Assembly: GCF_000003815.2 (NCBI RefSeq)
Contig: NC_049981.1
Location: 3,300,666-3,364,665, forward strand
From: Branchiostoma floridae
Taxonomy: Eukaryota; Chordata; Leptocardii; Amphioxiformes; Branchiostomatidae
DNA length: 64,000 nt
Direction of reading: 5' to 3'
Below, piece after piece: positions 53,980 to 64,000 of the stretch. The position numbers were made by a program, and so were the translations under genes. The stretch's first letter is position 1; each line of letters opens with the position of its first letter. The notes beneath the pieces are model-generated. The model ran no database searches. It was not told the DNA's origin and saw only the letters and a list, made by a program, of their open reading frames with translations.

Positions 53980-56900
53980 NNNNNNNNNNNNNNNNNNNNN
54001 NNNNNNNNNNNNNNNNNNNNNNNNNNNNNNNNNNNNNNNNNNNNNNNNNNNNNNNNNNNNNNNNNNNNNNNNNNNNNNNAGACAAAAGCCTAGGGTAAGG
54101 TGTTGGAATTCTAGCCAAGAAAGCAGTCTTGAGTAGGGTTTAGTAGTACATAATATCATATTATGATCATTGTACTAATAGTATCTAGATCTAAAGATCA
54201 GATTGAAGCAATGATACAGCGTCAAGTTGTATCAGAATCTGTTACGCTGTATCCATAACACACACACACACCGCACAGTTTTGATGGATCTTTTATCCTG
54301 AGGGCAAAACAGTCCTCACCATGCGGCATGAGAAAAACAAATGAAGACAATAGCACGGACCTTCAAATGCCCACAGCACTTCGGCCCCAACAATAAATGG
54401 AATCTTGATTAGATACTCCCAACGAGCATCAAATCATATATCATCGTGTTTGTCAGATAGAACAACGGAATTTTGTCACCTGCTGTCTATGTGTGGACAT
54501 CTGTGAATGCATGTTTTGTTTCTAGACTTAAAATATATATTTGTAGCTTTTTAACACCTCACAATGCATTGAGGTGTGTATATATGTTCGCAACTTTGCT
54601 TTTTATTAACTTAAGGTGCCACTTGAGACTGCAAAACAAAGGAAGAAAGTGATCATACCAACCCTTCCCTAAAGCAGTTCTGTCTTATGTTTACAATAGA
54701 TGGAATGTTAATTGTATACTCCCAAATAATGTAGGTAAGGCCCATCCATTGTGTTTAGGTCAATGAACCTTCGTCAACTGTTGTCTATGTGTGGACATCT
54801 GTTCCTTTAAGTTTTGTTTCTAGACTGCAGACTGACAGAAACTAAAAGTAGTACATGTATTGGTTATCAAAAGACTAAAAACTGTTTCTCTCAGTCCATT
54901 AAAATGAGTAAAGTGAAATTTCTGATCTCAAAATGTTAGTGTAGAATGTTCACAACCTGGCTGGCGAGTACCTCCATTAAATAATATGCCTTAATGTATT
55001 TTAAAAAAGAACTTTTCAACCTGAGCTAAAATTAATTATAAAGGATGTTGGAAATTTTCATGCCTTGTCAGGTGTGTCCAGAAGTTTGCTTTTCATCAAG
55101 AGACTGAAATTGTTACTCTAAATCCATGACAATTAAACTTTGTCCGTAATTGCTTGCACAATTGTGATGGACACAGTATCCTGTGGGCAAAATAGCAGTA
55201 TCCTGAATAGACAACAACATTAGCTCAATTAAGCTTTGTCCGTATATAATTACCCGGGTACCCCTCCCCCCCCCCCCCCCCCCCCATAATTGTGGTGGAT
55301 CCTTCCTTGGGGCAAAAGAAGAAAATGGAATGGGAAAAATAACACAGACGCTCCCATGCGGAATCTCCATCGTATACTCTCAAACGTTATCCGATCTATC
55401 GTGCTTAGATAGATAGATAGATAGATCGTCTTATAAAACTGTCCAACACCGTGACAAACAAACAAGACCCCAAAGTTTGCAACAATGCATTTGATAGATA
55501 TACAAATCATCTATACAGGGTAGGGTACAAGTTTCAAGCAAAAAAAAAGTAACAAAGCGGCACTCATAGCATTACAACGTTGGGCAAAGAATTGCGTTTT
55601 ATAAAGCTTGAAGCATTGTATTGTTTTGGTGCTGCCCAACAACTCAATTTTATCTCGTTGGAAATTTCACAATAATTGTTAAAAAGCCTAAATATTGGTT
55701 TATTCAGATCTTGTTTTGTTTTTACGATACAATATAACGTGTTGAAGCGACAATGTAGTAAACTATGCCGATTCCTGTGTTTTTGAGTAGCGGAAATATC
55801 GAGAAAATGACCATAAAACTTTGTTGGTCCGTTACCATGGCAACAAGGAGTTTTGATCTAAAAGAAAGCTTTTTTTTACCCAGTCAGTATTGTTTAATTC
55901 TTACAGGCATTTAGTCTTAAGATCCCATTTACCCTCGAATAGCTTGGGAGGATCGCGATTATTTTCATAAATCCTTGCAAAGGTAGACTATTAAAATGGA
56001 AATGTTTGCAATGGCGTTATTTTGGATGTCATATCTTAGAAACAAACTTTTGGTCACAGCAAGTAAATTTTATGGATGCCATCCTATGCAGAGTGCAAAA
56101 TGATAAGATGGGTAAAAAAGCACTTCTACAAGTATAATTATTAGGTTACAACACAGCATGTTTGCCCATTTTGGTCTATCTGACCATCCCCGAAGAGGAA
56201 AATAATTTTTTTCTAAAATCAGGCGAACATTAATGAGCGCGCTGATGTCATCCATAAAATTTACTTGCTTTGGCATTACAAAGCAAATAGAGTTGTTGTT
56301 TTTTTTTACATTTGCACAAGTAAAGGCACCATTTTGCTGCCATTTTACGTAGTTTCGCTAGAGGATATGATTATTGTATATATCTTTTTATTGGAATATA
56401 CGGCACGATCTTCCTAACATTTAGAGTTGCCTGACAACTTTGCACAGATGACCCCGTGACCCCACCAAAGCCCTAATGGTCTGTATCACCAACAACCTTC
56501 TGTTTTCTATTGCTGAAATAAAGAATCTTTTTAAATATTTGTTTAGCCACATCACTGATAATGTTCCCGTTATGCAACACATTTGTATCGTGTTGTGCAG
56601 AGGGGAGGTTTAGTAGATTTTTAAAGCTGCTTCGAACACAGGTGTTAAGAGTGCTTTCAAATTACACATGAGAACATTAAAGAGAAAGCCCTGGGGGCAT
56701 ATAGCTTAAGTTGTCTGATATTCAGCTACTGACCGGGTGGTGACTTTTTGAATCATACTTTGCTAAAATACCTGTATAAGTTCTACAGTTTGAAGCAGGA
56801 TAAACATCATTTCGCTGCCATTCCGTGAGGTTTGATTTGGTTTGAGTATATATCATCACTGAAGATTTCTAATAAAAAACAGGCCAACATCGGTACAATA

Positions 56901-57704
56901 TTAATGCCCCCGAAGTCCTAACATGTCCTAAAATGTGTTGATATATCCGACACATTTCCGACTTCACTTCAGAGCAATTCCTACCAACTCCTAACAAAGT
57001 TCTAACCAAGTCCTAACGATTCGAATAACTCGACCAAGTCAGATTCCGTGTGGGAAGCGGAAACAATGACTCGCGCTTTACGGCCAGAGTTTTCCAGTGC
57101 GAGCACCGGAGAACGTGATCGCCACCATCAACAGGCCGAAAAGAGGACAAACGACTAATATTAGCGTACTAACCAGTCAAGATTACGACCAGGAAACGTT
57201 TTTAGAGTCGGAGGTGGAAGGAGGTCATTAACAAGGTCAGTCCCGTACACAAAAGTAGTAATCTACTGGGGAGGGGGGCGGTAGGTAAACATCGTTTATT
57301 TGCACAAATAATAATACACACTGAATGTATGTATGTATGTCCTCTAGTGAAGCTGAAGTTTCTGAAGGACGAATAATCAATCATCAATATAACGTTACCC
57401 CCATATCTTAAAACAATCATTTGTTGTTTTATTTTGCTACATTTGTTTACTTTAATAGAGAGGTGCAGTTGCAGATCATGTCTGTACATTTTGTACAGAT
57501 TATAAGCTGTCTTCATGGTTAATGCTCTGGTTTTAACTAATCAACTTTATTTTTAAGTTTCTAACACCATGACCACATCAAAGTTCAACATTTGTTTGAT
57601 TATATTCAATCATAATAATAGATTTATTATCAAATCATAGATATGTGTACTAGATATAACAGGTACATCCTTCTGATTTGATGTATATTATTAAACATCA
57701 AACT

Positions 57705-57761
<57 letters not shown>

Positions 57762-57846
57762 GCATGTGTGTTTGACTCCTATAAGCTGTCTTGAGGACTG
57801 TGTGTGTTTGTGTTTGTGAATAAACTCATAGCAGTGTGTGTGTGTG

Positions 57847-57877
<31 letters not shown>

Positions 57878-57894
57878 AGGTGTGTGTGTTTGTG

Positions 57895-57929
<35 letters not shown>

Positions 57930-60900
57930 GTGTAGGTGTGTGTGTTGAAATTAGAATGGTTGCTCAACAATGAATCTAACATCTATTGTCATAATACCGG
58001 TGTGACAGGGATTTCGCCCCCCCCCCCGTGATCTCGCCCCCCTGGGGGCGAAATCACTAGCGATCTCGCCCACCCCGGCTAGTGATCTCGCCCCCTATCT
58101 CGCCCCCCTTTAGCGATTTCGCCCCCCCCCCCCAAAAAAAACGGGTTTACATGACATTTTAGAAGTTGATCTGTGTAAATCACAAAATGCATTTTCAGAA
58201 TGATATAAGTACACGAGTCTGATACATAACTAAATCCATAGTATAAATATTAACGTAATTACATGATTACTTGTATTCCCATTATTGCATATACTTGAGT
58301 CTCGACATAAGATTTATTTCATTGTATTCACCTGTCCTCAAGCAACCTACATGTATAAATCTCCAATATGAAGCCTCTACCATGAATCGACCAGAAAAAA
58401 AGTATGAAATGTCTTTATCAGTTATGTAGATAAGGTATTCATTAGAATATCGCACATTTANNNNNNNNNNNNNNNNNNNNNNNNNNNNNNNNNNNNNNNN
58501 NNNNNNNNNNNNNNNNNNNNNNNNNNNNNNNNNNNNNNNNNNNNNNNNNNNNNNNNNNNNAGGGGGGGGGGGGGGGGCGAAAACGCTCATAAAGGGGAGC
58601 GAAAACACCAGTGATCTCGCCCCTCGGGGGGAGGGGCGAAACCCCGGGGGGGGGGGCAGATCGCTGTCACACCGGCACGTTTACGACGATTTCTCTAACC
58701 ATACTGATTTGACAAATTATCAACGCATCATTTTCTCCAGTTACATGTTGCTGTTATAACTTACCCTTGCCACTTCTTCTGTGTAACTTTTCTGCCACTC
58801 TTGTCCTGCTAAAGGCGTAATATTGTAATTGCAACACGCCGCGGAATTTCACGGCGAAAGAGCGCGTGACTGTGGTTGGGAGGGGGTTAAAAATACCGGC
58901 AGGAAGAAACACGGCACAATTAACTGTCGCTATGTACCTTTATACATCCTCTGCTGTTCCTTCCCTTTCTGTTAGTAAATGCATAAAACATAAACCTGCA
59001 TGAGCATACAAAATGTCATGAGAAAACGGACGTATACTGTCAAGAATTTTCATTTAACTTTTGGGCGTCACAACCGCTATGACGTAACACTTTACTGCTA
59101 GCGTAGATATAAAAATGGCGGGAAAATGGCTGCGTACGTACAATTTTGCCCATTCAGTTGTAGATCCAGGTTCTTCACACTTTTACATGAGTTGTAGGTC
59201 TCCAACAGAAATTTATTGGGTGGGCCGACTACTCACTCTGGCCGACCACTCACTTTAGCCGATTACTCTCAATGAGATCTCAACTCCATCCTGAAAACTC
59301 GCGAGGGGACAGGGATGCTGGAAGTCTGTCAGGGCATTGTACAGCAGTGCTACTGAACAACCCTCTGATGTAATATATCTAGACACACTGCTGCAGGTAT
59401 GTCTGAATACAAAGAGCTTGCTGTCCTGATTTTTTAAAAAAACTTTAATTTCTTTATTCAGTAGACACATTCTTCATTGGACTTTCCTTCCTTTTCATAC
59501 TTTGATTGGACAGTTAATAGAATTTTTTGTTCAATCACTGACTACTTTTTAAAGGTAAATACGCATACCTTCAAATTTTACCCCTAAAAAGTAGTCACTC
59601 AGATTGAAGAAAGATCCTATTAACTGTGTACATATGTGACTGATGCATCTCTTCAACGATAATCGATTGGACAGACATGTGTACCTGATGAGACATTGAT
59701 GAAATAAGTAATGTTTGAAGTATGATATGGTTATATGTTTATCTTCAGGCTGTTAAAGTCAGGAGAAAGTTTTCGTTTACTGTCCTTTGGTCCTCATTAG
59801 CCACACTGATGTGGTGTTATGGTAGATTTGTTGTCATCTGACAACTTGTGTTTGCAGGTACAGGTGACCCTAAAGCCCTGACATTATCCCACCCATGGAG
59901 ATGTCATGTCAAGCTGAACATTTTCCACAACCACCAACGGTTTACCAAAGGATTAGCCACAAAGCATCATCAACTGTATGGTTCCTTTTGCTCAAAACTG
60001 AGTACAGTAGAAGATAGTTAATTGCACAACAGATTACCGCACACTTCTGTTAATTGCATGGAATCTCCAAATCCTACATGGTGGTGCGGTCCAGCAAAAC
60101 GGATAAATTTGAATAAAATACGCTGGGAAATGGGGTGTGAAATTAAATGGCTTCTGCTGTAGCTGCCTTTTTGTGTTAGTACGGTAACACATATTGCATT
60201 CCTTTTGATTGATATTGAAAACACTAGGATTTTTAATGTGTGGTCATGATATGTGAATAGAAAATTTTAAATTGTCTTTTTACTATCTACTGTAATTACA
60301 ATTTCAAATCTAACTTCTGTCACGTAATTGTAGGAAAGTAACAAGGATTTAAGGACCATATTGTGGAAATGCATATAATGTGATTTCTGTAAAGAAGCCT
60401 CACCAATATTTGTAACTGTATCTATATCTATGGTCTATACTGTATATCTTTTCCATTACATGAAAAAGAATTTCTCATGTAAATCTTTAAGTGAAAAATC
60501 TAGATAGAACAATGTCATTTCTTAGGGTAAGTCAGAGACAAAAAGGATGTAACGTTCCCGTTCCCTAGCTTTTATCTCTCTCATTATTATTTTAAATCTT
60601 TATGATTAGAGATAGTGTCCATTCTTGAAGCTGAAAGATATATCATTTGTAGCACTAGCTTTCTATGTTGCAACGTTATGTTTTAAATCATTATGATTAG
60701 AGACAGTATCCATTTCAAGCACTAGCTTCTATATCTTCCCCGACAGTGTTTTAGAGAGATTATCTCTACTTGGTGCTGAAAGAGACATCATTCACAGGAC
60801 TAGCTTTCACATGTTTACACATAGTGGTATTCTTTTTATTGCTGTAAACAACATGAAAACAAAATCATGAATACAAGTGGCTGTTCACTTCACAAGATGT

Positions 60901-63900
60901 GTTTGTCATCGCTGTAAATATGCTATGAAAGTTGCAATTGAATACAGAGTTTAGCTCTTTCCTTAGCTCTTTCCCCCTCTCAGCTCTTCTCCTTTGTTCA
61001 TTGTTCATTAACTCCTTTAGTTCTTAACATTCAATGCAACAACTAATCTTCCAGGAGTAATACACATAATATTTGGACACATACAGTTTGCAACATACAC
61101 ACATACAACATGTCAATAAAACTCATTAAACAAAACGCATGTGCCTTATCCAAAAATCATCAAGCCCCTCATGTGTCTTTAGCTAAGTCTCGCATATGTT
61201 TCACCAGCTGCCGTCTGAAAATCCTGGATGTGTTCGCAGTTTGCAGCTCATGTAATAGTTTGTTCCAATCTGTTGCTGCTCTATATGTGAATGATTTTTT
61301 CAGGCTGTTTGTTTTTGGTTTTTCAGTTCTTAAGTTTTGCCGTGCCGCGTGTCTTGTATGATAACTATGCTGGCCCGATACCAAATGTAGTCTACTGTAC
61401 AATAAAGACGGCTCCCTGGCAAGGAGTACCTTGTGAAATGTACACATGCTGCTTACATAGAGTCTTTCGCTTACTGTCAACCATGATAAGACATTGTGCA
61501 TATGCTTGATCGGGGTGCGGTTGGTTCCCAAGGTAAGTCTGCCTGCTTTATTCTGCATCACTTGTAGTGCGGTGATGTTCTTTTGTGTAGTAGAAGCCCA
61601 AACCGCTGCACAGTAGTCAAGATGTTGCAAGGTAAGTGTTTCTGTTAACATTTTTACTAAGGACTGATCCAAGTATGCAAGACTCCTTCTGATGGCGCCC
61701 AGGGACCTAGTCATTTTCTTTAACGTTTCTTCTTTCTTTCCCTCTCTTTCCCCCTCCTTCCCTCTTCCTTTTTTTTACCACCTCGAAGCAGTCCTTTATG
61801 CCCCTCGCAGAGTCGGGCCGGGATTTGTCTGCATTGGTTATCAGTAGGTAATCAACAAGTCCAATTGAATAGGATTTTTTTTTTCCATAAACCCCAGTCC
61901 CCTCCTCTTGCAGCCTTAGGGCAATGCCACTTTGTAACAAAAGGAACCTCAGATAATTGATCTTCTTCCATCACGTAAAATTCTTCGCCATGCTTAATTA
62001 CAGGCCGATCCTAGCGCCACCATGGGAAGCTATTGTTTTGAATGCCAGTCTGTACCGTGACTGATATATCCGTGTTAGAATTCGAACGACACAGTAACTG
62101 GAAATGTCGGTCACTTTTCTCCAAGGAGGTGCTATCAGATGTAACTCATGACATCATACCGGTCTCCTTTGATTCAAAGTTGAACTTTTGCACCACCTTG
62201 GCTGTACTGTCGTAGATTGCGAATTACCTTGTAGCTTTGGGGCATACATTATGTCAGTTAGCAATCAGCCAAGTGTTACATGAGGCATGCCTGGAGGGAC
62301 GCTTGTTTTGGAGCTGCAGAACCTAATTTCTCCTGCTCTGACCCTACCAGTACCTTACAGGGACCGAGACCACCCCCCACCCCCACATGGTGCAGCCAAC
62401 ATTTGTTCAAAAGCAACACAATATGTTCCCTCAAACATAGCTAGCATAAGTAAAGAATATGATTGTCATCAAATGTCTGAAAATAGACGGCAGCGGCTGG
62501 TAATACTGCATCAAAATGTGTATGATCTATCTATCTATCTATGAATCTACTTATTTATTCATCTATCCATCCATCTGTCTATCTATCAGTCTATCTATTT
62601 ATTCATCTATCTATGTATCTATCTTCATATATATATATCTATCTCCTTTTTTGTGTGTGTGTGTGAACAGAATAGCTTGAGAAGCCTTAAATGGATCATG
62701 ATGATCTTTGGTAGTTGTTTAGTGTTATACGTACATGGGCATATACTAGTAATGTAAGTGGCACTTTGATTGGCGGACATAGAATGTTACATTCAACGTA
62801 AGGGAAAAGAGCCCTACAATATAGCTAAAATGTTTTATTCTGACGCTTGCGTGAATGTTATCCATCTACATGACCTTAAGAAAATTACCGGAGGGTCAAC
62901 CTGATGCACTTGTTGCAGTTTTGCATACAGCTGTTAGGCGTCTCTTTTGAGACGTCTTTTAATAGCTGCTTTAGTCGCCAGGCGTCGCTTGGATTGTCGC
63001 ATTTATACGAGGGGTGTTTAGTATTTTCTACGTCTGGCTCTTTTTCTGTTAAAGCCCATTTCATATAGTTGTCGTCAGTTACATAGTATCGGCGTATTAC
63101 GCAATCTCAAAACTTTAAATAAAGTACTGGCTATAGCGATATGACAGTTCACCTTCGCACTTTGCATCGTAAAGGTGTAAAAGTAAGGGTAAAGATAATC
63201 CCATGTCCTGAAAATGGCCGCCGATTCGGCCGCCGATTCGTCATTAGACAGAGAGTAGCATCCCGTTCAGACACCCATTCGACTTGCTGTACATTGTCTC
63301 CTACCACCTGATATGTGTATATGTAAAGATAGATAATATCAAAAAGTAGATTATCAACGATTACATATTGACCGTAATTGACGCCATTACGTTTAAAAGT
63401 TGAGAATATACAGTGTCATTTATTTTAATGCTTCATGTACCCCTAGACATTAAACGCTTTGTACGTATAGCAAGGTAGCTAAAGAATTTTTGAAATCCAA
63501 ACGACTTTCAACAATCACTGAATTACTTATTGAATCAGGATAAAGCATCATAATTACAGCACATTACGTCATCGTGACATCACGACGTCTCAAAGCGAAA
63601 TGGAACTCTCCGGATCCTTGTTATTCAAGGCTAATCCAACAGTTTCTAAGCCTTGTAGAAACGTAACGAAGTAATTTTTAGCAGTCAAATGGCTTTCTAC
63701 TCTCTGTCCAAAAGTTTAACTTTGAAATGGAAATGAGTAAAGTAACGTATATTTTGGGATCTTGACACTATTACGTTTGAAAATTAAGAATAAATGTCAT
63801 TTGTGTAAATACTACATTATGTACCCCCCAAGACATTGAACGCCTTGTAGCAAGGTAGGTTCATAAATTTTAAAATCCAAACAACTTTCAACAATCCCTG

Positions 63901-64000
63901 AATTACTTATTGAATCAAGATAAAGCATCATAATCACAGCACATTACGTCATCATCACGTCACGACGTCTGAAATCGAAATCTAAATTTCCGGCTTTCCG

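Overview
The window looks like a scaffold piece from a lancelet (Branchiostoma, probably B. floridae). The pointers are short, well-spliced exons separated by long repeat-filled introns, a large tandem discoidin-domain gene, CR1-like LINEs carrying a 2A-like peptide and a PHD finger, many TIR/MITE elements, and runs of N typical of a draft whole-genome assembly. The species call is inference from style, not from a database match. There are no operons, rRNA, CRISPR or bacterial features. Runs of N lie at 2909-3008, 9532-9858, 11558-11706, 14192-15128, 16190-16390, 23780-23879, 28830-28929, 29992-30091, 46721-46820, 50026-50159, 53980-54079 and 58461-58560; the many 100-N runs are probably gaps of unknown size.

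Layout. 1-2908: three tandem copies of a ~1.0-1.24 kb repeat. 3009-28804: a nested inverted-repeat complex. A left arm (3009-13354) is repeated in reverse complement as a right arm (17594-26945), and each arm contains its own shorter palindrome. The outer flank of the right arm (26946-28804) is a third copy of the inner flank. The loop between the arms holds a 164-bp satellite made of telomere-like CCCTAA units and the 5' part of a CR1-like LINE. Young insertions (1.71 kb at 7695-9406; 867 bp at 21784-22650) each sit in only one of four homologous sites. 28930-29991: old diverged repeats.

30122-46416 (minus strand): one gene, or one gene segment, encoding nine consecutive F5/8 type C (discoidin) domains. 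Each domain is built from three exons with the same phase pattern, so every domain is a symmetrical 1-1 cassette. Both ends are incomplete: exon 1 of the first domain and exons 2-3 of the last are missing at sequence gaps. Introns carry a tRNA-derived SINE, SINE relics, GGCCA-type MITEs and a possible Penelope-like fragment. 46821-53979: seven tandem copies of a ~1183-bp unit. On the same minus strand each full unit contains two exon-like segments (42 nt and 114 nt), also in phase 1-1, directly upstream of the discoidin array. They may be repeated exons of the same gene.

54080-64000: no confident host gene. The region holds microsatellites, diverged repeats, MITEs, a C-rich TIR element (57997-58675), a promoter-like patch near 59.1 kb, a 3' LINE reverse-transcriptase fragment (61169-61714, minus) and a pair of ~235-bp direct repeats at the right edge.
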